From: Bacteroidota bacterium
GTDB taxonomy: Bacteria > Bacteroidota > Ignavibacteria > UBA10030
DNA length: 46,701 nucleotides
NCBI GenBank assembly: GCA_021813905.1
Contig: JAKAJH010000026.1
Location: 1-46,701 of the forward strand
Direction: 5' to 3'
Shown here: piece after piece, positions 26,701 to 34,536 of the stretch
Layout: each line of letters opens with the position of its first letter
Numbering within the stretch: the first letter of the stretch is position 1
The notes under the pieces: model-generated
What the model saw: the letters and a program-made list of their open reading frames with translations, nothing else
Told to the model about the DNA's origin: nothing
The model's database searches: none
Made by a program: the position numbers and the translations under genes

Positions 26701-28146
26701 ACGACATACTCGCCGGTCACGCTCTTGGCCGGGGAACAGATGTATGACTGGGCAGTGCCGTCGGCGTATCTGAACAACAGTTATGCGGTGAGGCTGACGA
26801 TGACAGACTCGATGGGGAATGCCTCAAGTGTAGTTTCAGGAAAGACATTCACCATTGTGGGCGACAGTCTGGCACAAGTATCCAGTGCTGGATGGTCACT
26901 CGTAGGGTTGCCGCTGAACCCTCCGGACAGTTCTGCAGTTTCGATATTGGGCGACGATTTTGCCGCAATGCCCTACTATCTCTGGGCCTATGATCAGTCA
27001 ACCGGCTATTCGATTCCGACGTTGCTACAACCCGGAAAAGGTTACTGGCTGGGCATGACCGCCTCCTCCAGCTGGGATGTGACAGGTACCGCCGTGGAGG
27101 CCGACAGCGTAGTCCAGTCCCTGCCGATTGGCTATACGATCATCGCACCACAATATGTCCGCAGTGTGTCGAAATCGAATCTCACGTTTATGAAAGATGG
27201 AACCAGCTACGATTTCGCACAAGCGGTGGCAGCTGGACTCATCGTGAACGCTCTCTATGGGTATCAAAGTGCTGGCTACTTCTCAGCAGATACGATGTCA
27301 GTGTTCACAGGGTACTGGCTCGGTGTACTGCAAAGCGGTATAAGTCTTGTTCAAAGGCCGGCCGCCTCCGGTGCCACGCCTTCAGCATCATCACCGAAGA
27401 TCTCAGCCCCCACACCGAGCAATTGGCAACTGGCCATCAATGCCGCATCATCAACTCTGGCCGATCGCATCGCGCAGATCGGGGCACGACCTGACGCAAC
27501 GGCCGATTTCGATGTGGCGTACGATGTACCGCGGCCGCCGAGGACCCCGGGGAACAAGTATCTCGAGATCTACTTCTTCCATAGTGGCCCTCACTATCCA
27601 GCCCTTCTTGGAACGAAATACGCAACCGACTTCCGGGACGCGGCTAATCCCGCGTGGGAGTTCACGCTGGAATCCAGTGAAGCAGGCTCGGTAACGCTTC
27701 GGTGGGACAATGCGATCCTGACCCAATTAGCCGGCGGCGTTCAACTGATCCTGACGAACCTGGCAAACGGCGCGAGTATCGACATGGGCAGCCAAACCAG
27801 TTACACGTTCGACTATGCCAGCCCAACGAGCTTTGCGATTGCGTCCAAGATCACTGGTGTGGCACAGGAAGGGACGTTGCCGAAGGAGTTCGCCTTGATG
27901 AACAACTATCCGAACCCCTTCAATCCTTCCACTGTGATCCGGTATGCTCTTCCGGCACGGGCACACGTGAGCCTGGTTGTCTACAACGCTCTGGGACAAA
28001 AGGTTGCGGAGTTGGTCAACGCCGAGAAAGAGGCGGGATACTATGATGTGCACTTTGATGCGACCGGGCTGGCTTCAGGAATTTATCTGTATCGGTTGCA
28101 GGCGGGGAGTTTCGTGCAAACGAAAAAGTTGGTGCTGATGAAGTAA
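23797..28146 (+). CDS. Large T9SS-secreted LamG-domain protein
   Basis: A 1449-residue protein. In order: signal peptide (about 1-28), a jelly-roll-like region (30-200), an OB-fold-like region resembling DUF5689 (about 355-555), a LamG/concanavalin-A-like domain (about 560-768, from SGLVAYYPFTGNADD to the LYNRVLSPSEI end), a 150-residue module (about 773-925), an Ig-like stretch, a WSLVGLP segment (about 1030-1190), a second copy of the 150-residue module (about 1209-1352) and a type A T9SS sorting domain (1369-1449, NYPNPFNPST to LVLMK). It should be exported by the type IX system and anchored or released at the surface, probably to bind glycans. No catalytic residues are recognised. The 5' half is visibly less GC-rich than the 3' part. 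Confidence 0.88.
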   Translation: MEKSLVKTIITPMILLFLCVLGSAPVAGQTTLVSWTFHRLPDDVVADGGIVTNLDKTISTSATNQSGLTYPAGATSNSIACIGWDNGVGTKYWQISFSTAGFTGVAVSSKQQSGVNGPRDFGLQYSTDGISFSQVPGTAIVASIDFASGILSHVSLPSECDNQPNVYLRWVVTSTTAVNEGPVVAEGQSRIDDIVVTGVGPLSDGDGVAALSNDGPTVLNGTSIFEPAHSGQSVKLVISGTPAGTLKHLSVTVPYQWLWSGSLVDIAVSGSANPMNPSLQGVGSFVDPYTILYDVNLGSSDTVTIDITNLTTPNSSDLSPDGNYPFLIKTATDSGSLSTVGTPPVAYVVIPISNLRAQDALGMPLIWSSVVAVKGTVTVPTGVYGTTVLQLYAEDATGGVNLYRFDNPPPAVSINHEIFARGYVLQYYGNTQVNPLTKADIIDNGIGQSPTPITVTVAQLLSNPELYEGKLITVPNLSRTGGTWTSGTSCSMSDGANALNMYLNVSTNIASSGEPPWPRDVTGIWYQKTPTTAPPFVGDPTTYFLAPRTVGDFSATNPDSGLVAYYPFTGNADDSSGNGNNGTIYGATSTEDRFGRPNSALRFNGMSDYVLVPSSTSFPSSAITTAFWFNRLGCGLTGAENYLSKEMSFSTYLYTDSILAAQVWKGSAGVWSWWTTDQKMACDDAWVFYASTYDNATRTVELYLDGSLVKTIHESDSSAILRTSSEPLYIGRNGSASVYYINGALDDIRLYNRVLSPSEIQTLYHEGGWKSSDAAIAFSVDICATAGTVKDTTNIAAIGTSAVDGYDAGSDIPEPPPAPGDYISVYFPHPEWASILGTNYAKDVRANTVLSDTVKRWYFDVLSNVQDTVSLSFVNDRIPEKLGIWLTDLAIGQRVNLRNSYSYKYYNGNETAHHFMLAIGDSTPPAISLIQPNGNEIWQSGTVKMISWHSSDGTGILSTQIESSSDTGTTYSPVTLLAGEQMYDWAVPSAYLNNSYAVRLTMTDSMGNASSVVSGKTFTIVGDSLAQVSSAGWSLVGLPLNPPDSSAVSILGDDFAAMPYYLWAYDQSTGYSIPTLLQPGKGYWLGMTASSSWDVTGTAVEADSVVQSLPIGYTIIAPQYVRSVSKSNLTFMKDGTSYDFAQAVAAGLIVNALYGYQSAGYFSADTMSVFTGYWLGVLQSGISLVQRPAASGATPSASSPKISAPTPSNWQLAINAASSTLADRIAQIGARPDATADFDVAYDVPRPPRTPGNKYLEIYFFHSGPHYPALLGTKYATDFRDAANPAWEFTLESSEAGSVTLRWDNAILTQLAGGVQLILTNLANGASIDMGSQTSYTFDYASPTSFAIASKITGVAQEGTLPKEFALMNNYPNPFNPSTVIRYALPARAHVSLVVYNALGQKVAELVNAEKEAGYYDVHFDATGLASGIYLYRLQAGSFVQTKKLVLMK

Positions 28147-28170
28147 GAGATGGAGCAGGGGAGAACAAGA

Positions 28171-28206
28171 AAGGTCCTCATGTAGTCTGAGGACCTTCCT
28201 ATTTTC
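28171..28206 (+). terminator. Intrinsic terminator of the LamG gene
   Basis: AAGGTCCTCA (28171-28180) pairs perfectly with TGAGGACCTT (28188-28197) around a seven-base loop, followed by CCTATTTTC. The 220 bases from here to the tRNA repeat hold no supported gene. Confidence 0.85.
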
Positions 28207-28389
28207 AACTGGGGCAAGCGGCAATTACGACAGCTTTACGTGGACACTGCGATTGGTCGTACGAGGCAAACCGCTTGCTTGTCCAGAATCATGCGTCCAC
28301 TGTGTACAGACGGGCGATAAGGATCCAGGCAATACCTGAAAGATGCAGATCAGCGATTTGTGGGGAGCGCACTCCAAGATCCCTAGTGT

Positions 28390-28473
28390 AGGAAACCGGC
28401 AGCCGGAACTGCCGATTCCCTGCTGAAATCGTCGGGGTGACTGGATTCGAACCAGCGGCCTCCTGCGCCCAAG
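28390..28473. repeat. Right copy of 84-base direct repeat
   Basis: Counterpart of 19400-19483. It covers the 3' part of the intact tRNA-Pro, from the anticodon loop to the end, plus 42 bases of downstream flank including the tRNA terminator. Confidence 0.9.
28391..28417 (-). terminator. Terminator of tRNA-Pro
   Basis: On the minus strand AATCGGCAG pairs with CTGCCGGTT (one T-G wobble) around TTCCGG, ending in a short T run. It starts 15 bases after the tRNA 3' end. The same structure is preserved in the left repeat at 19401-19427. Confidence 0.65.
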
Positions 28474-28506
28474 GCAGGCGCTCTAACCGGGCTGAGCTAC
28501 ACCCCG
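28432..28506 (-). tRNA. tRNA-Pro (anticodon TGG)
   Basis: A 75-base cloverleaf on the minus strand. The acceptor CGGGGTG pairs with CACCCCG, discriminator A73, T8/A9, D stem GCTC/GAGC, anticodon stem CCTGC/GCAGG with loop CTTGGGC (anticodon TGG, plus-strand bases 28469-28471), and T arm GCTGG/CCAGT with loop TTCGAAT. The 3' CCA is not encoded. It reads CCA codons and, by wobble, other proline codons. Confidence 0.97.
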
Positions 28507-28516
28507 AAACACGACC

Positions 28517-28545
28517 AATGTACAAAAGAACAACCGCCAAAACAA
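28517..28545 (-). promoter_or_regulatory. Promoter of tRNA-Pro
   Basis: On the minus strand TTGTTT, 17 bases, TACATT. The -10 box ends ten bases before tRNA position 1. Confidence 0.6.
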
Positions 28546-28604
28546 TCCGACTGCAGACTGCGCGGCGCACATGGTCGAACGCTCAGCCCTCCCCCGCCGC
28601 ACCG

Positions 28605-28967
28605 TCAGCGCACCAGAAGAATGATCACCGCCCCGAGAAGCGCGAGATTCTTCGTGAAGTTGATCTGCTCACCCATCTTCGCCATCGGGTCCTGAACCTT
28701 CCAGAACGTGTGCATCGTGAAGGTCACCGGTACAAGAAACGCCACGAGCGCCAATAGACCGACGGTCGTTTCGATGTTCGTGATCAGGCTGAGACCTCCT
28801 ACCAGAAGCAACAAGCCCGAGAATCCCACCGCCGCCTTCGCCGCCGGAATGCCCTTGGCCTGCGCGTAACCGGCCATGCCGTTCAGATTGGCGAAGTGGT
28901 TGTATCCATTGAACAGAAAGTAGCCGCCGAAGAGAATGCGGCCAAGCCACAACAGGATCGTTTCCAT
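28605..28967 (-). CDS. DoxX-like membrane protein
   Basis: A 120-residue integral membrane protein with four hydrophobic helices, of the DoxX family (N-terminal LWLGRILFGGYFLFNGYNHF is characteristic). DoxX proteins are associated with quinone or redox functions in the membrane; the exact role here is unknown. GAAAGGAG lies upstream of the ATG on the minus strand. It is a single gene transcribed toward the tRNA. Confidence 0.85.
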   Translation of the reverse strand: METILLWLGRILFGGYFLFNGYNHFANLNGMAGYAQAKGIPAAKAAVGFSGLLLLVGGLSLITNIETTVGLLALVAFLVPVTFTMHTFWKVQDPMAKMGEQINFTKNLALLGAVIILLVR

Positions 28968-29107
28968 CGCTCTCCTTTCGCATTGAATGGGACAGTCCGT
29001 GCGCTTCTGCGCATACTTTGAGAACAGTACGAAATTAGTTCAAGTTCCAACTATTCAGCTCCGCACGGTTCTGAGCGGCCCGACGCGGCACGATTGACCG
29101 GCCTGCG

Positions 29108-29136
29108 TTGTATCTTCCGCCCAATCTGCGTAGATT
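29108..29136 (+). promoter_or_regulatory. Promoter of the symporter gene
   Basis: TTGTAT, 17 bases, TAGATT; the start is expected near 29143, about 40 bases before ATG 29186. Confidence 0.5.
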
Positions 29137-29185
29137 CAGACCGGTTCATCTCTCATCGTCCCCCAACGATAAACGCGGATTGTGA

Positions 29186-30685
29186 ATGACTTTCTCCTGG
29201 AAGAAGATTCCCCTGCACCAGAAAATCCTCGCGGGTCTGGTCTTCGGCGCCCTCTTCGGCGCTCTGTTCAATGTGAGCAAGTTCGAACTGTCCGTCACGT
29301 ATGGACCCCCACGGACCGAACAATCCGTGACCGTCCGGCACTGGGACCGGATCGACATCCTCTCCGCCGATTCGACGATCCTGGCCTCCTTCGGCCCCGA
29401 TGACCAACTCAAGATCCTCCAATACATCCGACGGCTCCCGGTTGCGGAGCGGTCGATCCGCACGCTCCAGGCAACGATCAAGGGGGTGGTGTCACGCTAC
29501 CCCGGCATCCGTTCGGTGGAGAAAGTACAAAGTCTCGCCGTGATGATCAAGCCGATCGGGACGGTCTTTGTCCGCCTCCTGATGTTCGTCGCGATTCCCA
29601 TGGTGCTGGCGTCGCTTATTGTCGGTGCGGCAAGCCTCGGCGACATCCGCCGTGTGGGGAAACTCGGCGGAAAGACCCTCCTTTGGTATCTGGCGACCAT
29701 CGTCATTGCCATCACGATCGGACTTACCCTGGTCAACGTGATCCAGCCGGGCGTGCGCATCTCCCCCGAATCCCGCGAAAAGCTGATGACGGAATTTCAG
29801 GCGGACATGCTCGTACCGACGGAAGGGGTCAGCCTGGTCGATACCTTCGTGCGCATCGTGCCGCCGAATCCGTTCGCCGCCATGACGGGGGGAGAGATGC
29901 TCCAGATCATCTTCTTCGCGCTCATGATCGGTGTCAGCCTGACGCTCATCGATCCCCCCAAAGCAAAACCGGTGGTTGACTTCTTTGACGGCTTCAGCGA
30001 ACTGATGATCCGAATGGTGGGCATGATCATGACGCTCGCCCCGTACGGCGTCTTTGCGCTCATCGCCGCTACCGTGGGGGAGTTCGGCTTCGACATTCTC
30101 GGCACGCTCTTCTGGTATGCCCTGACCGTGGTGGTGGGACTGGCGTTGCACACGTTTGGCGTGCTGCCGGCCGCGGTACGGTTGCTCACCGGCATCCCGG
30201 CAAAGTTCTTTCTCCGCGGCATGCGCGATCCGATGCTCGTGGCCTTTACGACGAGCTCCAGCGCCGCGACGTTGCCGGTCAACATGAAAGCATGCGAAGA
30301 CAATCTCGGCGTGCCCAAGAATATCACCAGCTTCGTGCTGCCGCTCGGCGCCACCGTCAACATGGACGGCACGTCGATGTATCAGGCCATCGCCACCGTG
30401 TTCATCGCACAGGTGTATGGCGTGGACCTGAACCTGGGTCAACAGATCACGGTCCTGATCATGGCGGTCCTCGCGTCCATCGGAACGGCCCCCGTGCCGG
30501 GCGTGGGGATCATCATGCTGATGATCGTGCTGAAGTCGGTGCACGTTCCGGAGGAGGGAATCGCACTGATCCTGGGGATTGATCGGTTCCTCGACATGTG
30601 CCGGACCGTACCGAATATTCTCGGCGACGCGGCGGTCGCGACGGTTATGGCAAAGTCGGAAGGAACGCTGGAGCGGCGGTGGTGA
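29186..30685 (+). CDS. Dicarboxylate/amino acid:cation symporter (DAACS/GltP family)
   Basis: A 499-residue secondary transporter. The family motifs are clear: the serine-rich hairpin TSSSAATLP and the substrate/sodium site NMDGTSMYQ in the C-terminal half, with about eight membrane helices and two re-entrant loops. It takes up glutamate, aspartate or C4-dicarboxylates with Na+ or H+. It is longer than typical GltP (about 430) because of an extra, mostly polar segment of about 70 residues between the first and second helices (about 33-105). It converges with the EnvC-like gene with only seven bases between the stops. Confidence 0.93.
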   Translation: MTFSWKKIPLHQKILAGLVFGALFGALFNVSKFELSVTYGPPRTEQSVTVRHWDRIDILSADSTILASFGPDDQLKILQYIRRLPVAERSIRTLQATIKGVVSRYPGIRSVEKVQSLAVMIKPIGTVFVRLLMFVAIPMVLASLIVGAASLGDIRRVGKLGGKTLLWYLATIVIAITIGLTLVNVIQPGVRISPESREKLMTEFQADMLVPTEGVSLVDTFVRIVPPNPFAAMTGGEMLQIIFFALMIGVSLTLIDPPKAKPVVDFFDGFSELMIRMVGMIMTLAPYGVFALIAATVGEFGFDILGTLFWYALTVVVGLALHTFGVLPAAVRLLTGIPAKFFLRGMRDPMLVAFTTSSSAATLPVNMKACEDNLGVPKNITSFVLPLGATVNMDGTSMYQAIATVFIAQVYGVDLNLGQQITVLIMAVLASIGTAPVPGVGIIMLMIVLKSVHVPEEGIALILGIDRFLDMCRTVPNILGDAAVATVMAKSEGTLERRW

Positions 30686-30692
30686 TGAGAGG

Positions 30693-31946
30693 TTAGCGGC
30701 GGGCGAGCCAGCTTTCGGGATTCTGCTTCTCGCGCTCTTTCCAGATCTCAAAGTGCAGCATCGGGCGCTCGACGGTGTCGCCGCTGCGCGCGATCACCAT
30801 TCCTTCCTTCACTTTCTCCGATTCGCTGACGAGGATCTCGGCGAGATGCGCGTACACGGTCCGGTAGCCGCTGTAGTTGTTGATGATCAGCACGTTGCCG
30901 AATCCCGGGATGAATGAGACGATCGAGACCTCGCCGTCCGCCACGGCGAAGACGTTCGATCCGCGCGGGGTGGCGATGTCAATGCCGGTGTTCTGCGTGA
31001 CCGTCTTCAGCACCGGGTGCACCTGCTTGCCGAAATGCGACTGGATGGTTCCCCGGGCAACCGGCCAGCGGAGCTTGCCCCGACGCTCGCCAAATGTCCC
31101 GACGGGCTCCGTGTCGACCGTCGGCAGTTCGGGCGGCGATTTCTTCAACCGCTCGCGTTCACGCGCGGCCGCCAGTTCCCGTGCCCGGCGTTCCGCCGCT
31201 TCCTTCTCCTTCCGGATCCGCTCCTTCTCGATCAGTTCCGCGATCAAGTTCTCGATCTGATGCGCCGCGCCGGTCTTTCGAGTCAGCTGCCGGCGATAAG
31301 TCTTCTTGTCGCTGCGGATACGGGTGAGAACGCCCTGCCGCTCGCTCCGCTTTCGCTTCAACATCGTCTCTTCCCGCGTCTTGTCCGCCAGCAGCCGTCG
31401 TTCGCTGGTGAGCTTCTCGCGCAGGTCACGGTCCTTCTGCTCGAGCGAATCCTTGTTGGCCAGGATGTCGAGCAGATCGCGGGCCCGCTGCTCGGAGAAT
31501 CGCCTCAGGTACTGGATGCGGATGGAAAGCTGATTGATGGATTGGGAGGAAAAGAGCAGCTCCAGATCATACACGCGCCCGTGCTTGTACACGGAGCGCA
31601 CGTAATTGGCGTAGTGGGATTGGAGGAACTGCTGGCGCTGCTCGAGGTCTTTGATCCCCGCACGGGCGGTGTCGATGTCCTGGGTGATCTGCTGCTCTTC
31701 GTCGCGCAGACGGCGGATGAGCGTGCGGATGAGGGACGATTGCTGCTCGAGATCGTCGAGCCGATCGAGCGTGGAGCGCTCGCGCTTTTCACTGTCCTTC
31801 AGCTTCTTCTCGAATGCCTGGATCTCACTGCGAAGCCGCTGCAGTTCCTTCTCCCGCTTGCGGATCTCCCGCGTCGACTGCTGCGCGACCGCAGTCACGG
31901 CGAGTGCGCCAAGCAGCAGGCAGACGAGCATGCTCCGGAAAGACAT
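30693..31946 (-). CDS. EnvC-like murein hydrolase activator (coiled coil plus LytM)
   Basis: A 417-residue protein with a Sec signal peptide (about 1-21, ending AVAQ), a long charged coiled coil (about 25-265) and a C-terminal LytM/M23 domain (about 290-417). The first zinc ligand of M23 peptidases, His in HxGxD, is N319 (NTGID), while H367 (YAHL) and H398 (LHFE) remain. Loss of zinc ligands is typical of EnvC-type activators, which switch on amidases for daughter-cell separation, so regulation rather than catalysis is likely. It is the last gene of a three-gene minus-strand operon, two bases after the DUF4292 gene. Confidence 0.88.
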   Translation of the reverse strand: MSFRSMLVCLLLGALAVTAVAQQSTREIRKREKELQRLRSEIQAFEKKLKDSEKRERSTLDRLDDLEQQSSLIRTLIRRLRDEEQQITQDIDTARAGIKDLEQRQQFLQSHYANYVRSVYKHGRVYDLELLFSSQSINQLSIRIQYLRRFSEQRARDLLDILANKDSLEQKDRDLREKLTSERRLLADKTREETMLKRKRSERQGVLTRIRSDKKTYRRQLTRKTGAAHQIENLIAELIEKERIRKEKEAAERRARELAAARERERLKKSPPELPTVDTEPVGTFGERRGKLRWPVARGTIQSHFGKQVHPVLKTVTQNTGIDIATPRGSNVFAVADGEVSIVSFIPGFGNVLIINNYSGYRTVYAHLAEILVSESEKVKEGMVIARSGDTVERPMLHFEIWKEREKQNPESWLARR

Positions 31947-31948
31947 GG

Positions 31949-32728
31949 CTACCAGTGCACCCGTTGTGCGTTCGAGGGAACCCGGAACGAGAATTGCAAC
32001 GACGGCGGATTGACCGTCATGTCACTGTACCGCAGCGCGATGGATTGCCGCTCTTTCGGCCGGAGCAGACGCAGGCTGCGGGGAAGCACCGTGCGGTCCG
32101 TCGTCTCGAAGTCAGAGAATGTCTGCTCGAGGATCAGCTTGTGCTCCGTGTTCAGCACCTGGATCTTTGTGATCGCATCCAGCGCCGGGTCGAGCCAGTA
32201 GAGACGTCGTCCGGAGGCGTCGTCGTACGTCAACAGCACACGGTCGTCCTGAGTCTCGACGTTGTCGGGTGCGCGATCGTCATCCGCCACGAACACGCCG
32301 CCGGCGAACAGGTCGAGAAGATCGTCGAACGAGAGGGAGAAGTGCAGAATGCGCCGGAGATTCTCGGGGCTGGAGGCGCCTTCGATGAGCTTATTCTCAA
32401 AGCTGTTGTAGAACCGGAATCCGTCCCGCGTCAGGAGCGCGGAGCCGACGCGGATACCGAACGGTCCTTCCAGCATCAGCAGCAGCGAATCCGGCTTCCG
32501 GAGCGACAGGTGGAAGGACCCCGACTGCGCCACTTCGGGCGTCTCGACTGAGATGCGACCTTCGCCCTGCATCGACAGGATGCGCGCGTGATTCGCCCGG
32601 ACGGCTTCCTGCATGCCGCGCACGTTGACGGATCCGGTGCCGACCTTCACCGACGATGACGTACCGCAGCCGGCCGCCAGCAGCGCCACACACAGCATCA
32701 TCCCCCGCGCAGCATGCATCCGGTTCAC
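31949..32728 (-). CDS. DUF4292 lipoprotein (LolB-like)
   Basis: A 259-residue lipoprotein with lipobox LAAGC (lipidated C21). The mature part matches the DUF4292 family of Bacteroidota, thought to have a LolA/LolB-like fold, with strings such as MQGEGRISVETPE and the LRKPDSLLLMLEGPFGI strand pair. A role in the outer membrane is inferred. Its start overlaps the stop of the upstream TPR gene by four bases. The order TPR, DUF4292, EnvC recurs in Bacteroidota. Confidence 0.85.
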   Translation of the reverse strand: MNRMHAARGMMLCVALLAAGCGTSSSVKVGTGSVNVRGMQEAVRANHARILSMQGEGRISVETPEVAQSGSFHLSLRKPDSLLLMLEGPFGIRVGSALLTRDGFRFYNSFENKLIEGASSPENLRRILHFSLSFDDLLDLFAGGVFVADDDRAPDNVETQDDRVLLTYDDASGRRLYWLDPALDAITKIQVLNTEHKLILEQTFSDFETTDRTVLPRSLRLLRPKERQSIALRYSDMTVNPPSLQFSFRVPSNAQRVHW

Positions 32729-34446
32729 AGCGTCCCCCGTTCCGCTTTGCCGCGCGCGGCGTCATTCTTCGGATCGAGGCTGGATGCCTGCTTCCAGTAT
32801 TCCATCGCTTTCTCTTTGTCGCCCAGCTTGTAATAGACGTCGCCGAGGTGCTCGTGAACGACGGAACTTGCCTGATCGTGCGACACGGCTTTGGCGATGT
32901 ACTCTTTCGCTTTCTCGTATTGTCCGAGCTGGTAGTAGATCCAGCCCAGCGTGTCGAGGTAGGAGGAATTGTCCGGTTCCGCGGCCACGGCCTTTTGCGC
33001 CATCGCGAGGGCACGCTCCAGCTGCAGACCGCGTTCCGCCATGCTGTACGCGTAGTTGTTCAGGATCAGCGCCGAAGTCGAATCGATCTTCAGCGCCTCC
33101 TCGTAGATGCGGTAGGCGTCGTCGTACCGCTTCGCGGTCTCATATTCCAGCGCCAGGCTGCTGAGCGTGTTCAGATCGCCCGGATTCATCCGGTAGGACT
33201 TCTCCAGCATGTTGATGGCGTCGGCGGAACGGCCCATGCGGGAGTACGCCAGCCCGAGCAGGAGGGAGACGCGGGCGTCACGGGGGACCGCCTTCTGCGC
33301 GCGTTCCATCACGTCGACGACCTTGTCATACTGCCCATGATCGAAGTAGTTCGTGCCGAGGAACCACCAGGCGTCCGCGTTCCAGGCCGCCAACGCCGTC
33401 ACACGCTCGAAATTCTCTGAAGCGAGCGAATCGTTCTTCTGGCTCGCCGCGATGGCACCAAGGTACCAGTACGCCCGCCAGTCGTTCGGCAGCGCCGTGC
33501 GCACTTCCTCAAAGAGCTGACGCGCCCGCGGCAGCAGTGTCGAATCCCGGTCCGACTGTCCGAACAGACCGATGCCGATGCGCAGCTTCACTTCAGGATT
33601 ATCCACGCCCTGGGCCAGGATGCGCTCGTAGAGTGCCACGGCCTTGTCGAATTTCTTTTCCTGGAGATATACATCGGCGAGAGCGGCCGCGGTCTCGGAA
33701 TCCTTCTGATCCTGTTCCACGAGCGACTCGAGGATCCGGACCGCGTCATCGATCCTGCCCGCCTTCGCGTACGTTTCCGCAAGCTGCCGTTGCAGCGCGC
33801 GGTTGCTCGGATCGAGCGCCAGCATGCGCTCGAGCATGCCGGCCTCCTCCGCAAAGCGGCCGAGCGAGCTGTAGATCGTCGCGCACTGCAGCAGGATGTC
33901 CCAGTCGTCTCCCTGACGATCGAGCAGCCGGTTGTAGATCTCCAGCGCCCGTAGCGGCCGTTGGGCCTGCTGGAGACGGGCGAGATTGTACCATGCCAGC
34001 GTGGCGTTGGAATCGAGCCGAACCACTTCCTCGAATTCCCGGATCGCTTTCTCCGGCTGCATCGCATTGACGTACACCGACGCGAGATCCTGGTGATACC
34101 GCACGTTTGCGGGTTCCAGGCGCACCGCTTCGTGTCCGGCCTCGGCGGCTCGGGCGTGCTTGCCGAGCGATGAGTACGCTTTCGCGAGGGCGTCGTAGAT
34201 CGCCGCGTTGGGCTCGAGGCGCAGGGCTTCCTGATAATCCAGAATGGCATCTGCGGTGTTGCCCTGCACTTCCTGCACGGCGCCCTCGATGAAATTCTGG
34301 AGCGCGGCTTGGTGCCGCCGGTCGGTATCGGCGTTGGTCGCGGTCGGCGGAGCCGATGCCGGTGAAGGGGAGGATGATGCGCAGCCGGTCCAGACGGCGC
34401 TGCCGGCGATCAAGAGAAGACTCGGAAGAATCAATCGATGTCTCAT
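32725..34446 (-). CDS. TPR-repeat lipoprotein
   Basis: A 573-residue lipoprotein: signal with lipobox WTGC (C22), a Ser/Pro/Ala-rich linker to about 45, and then a nearly continuous array of some fourteen TPR units to the end. It is probably a periplasmic or outer-membrane scaffold. ATG at 34446 is chosen because the signal peptide begins there; the frame stays open upstream but crosses the promoter and shows no protein-like sequence. It is the first gene of the minus-strand operon with DUF4292 and EnvC. Confidence 0.88.
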   Translation of the reverse strand: MRHRLILPSLLLIAGSAVWTGCASSSPSPASAPPTATNADTDRRHQAALQNFIEGAVQEVQGNTADAILDYQEALRLEPNAAIYDALAKAYSSLGKHARAAEAGHEAVRLEPANVRYHQDLASVYVNAMQPEKAIREFEEVVRLDSNATLAWYNLARLQQAQRPLRALEIYNRLLDRQGDDWDILLQCATIYSSLGRFAEEAGMLERMLALDPSNRALQRQLAETYAKAGRIDDAVRILESLVEQDQKDSETAAALADVYLQEKKFDKAVALYERILAQGVDNPEVKLRIGIGLFGQSDRDSTLLPRARQLFEEVRTALPNDWRAYWYLGAIAASQKNDSLASENFERVTALAAWNADAWWFLGTNYFDHGQYDKVVDVMERAQKAVPRDARVSLLLGLAYSRMGRSADAINMLEKSYRMNPGDLNTLSSLALEYETAKRYDDAYRIYEEALKIDSTSALILNNYAYSMAERGLQLERALAMAQKAVAAEPDNSSYLDTLGWIYYQLGQYEKAKEYIAKAVSHDQASSVVHEHLGDVYYKLGDKEKAMEYWKQASSLDPKNDAARGKAERGTL

Positions 34447-34455
34447 ACAAACGCT

Positions 34456-34484
34456 AATATAGAGAAAGGCGCCCTGAGTTACAA
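34456..34484 (-). promoter_or_regulatory. Promoter of the TPR-DUF4292-EnvC operon
   Basis: On the minus strand TTGTAA, 17 bases, TATATT. Only nine bases separate the -10 box from the ATG, so the transcript would be almost leaderless. Confidence 0.55.
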
Positions 34485-34536
34485 CCGAAGCGTCCCTGCT
34501 TGCGTTCCGCCGGGATTCATCATAAGTTTTGACGAC

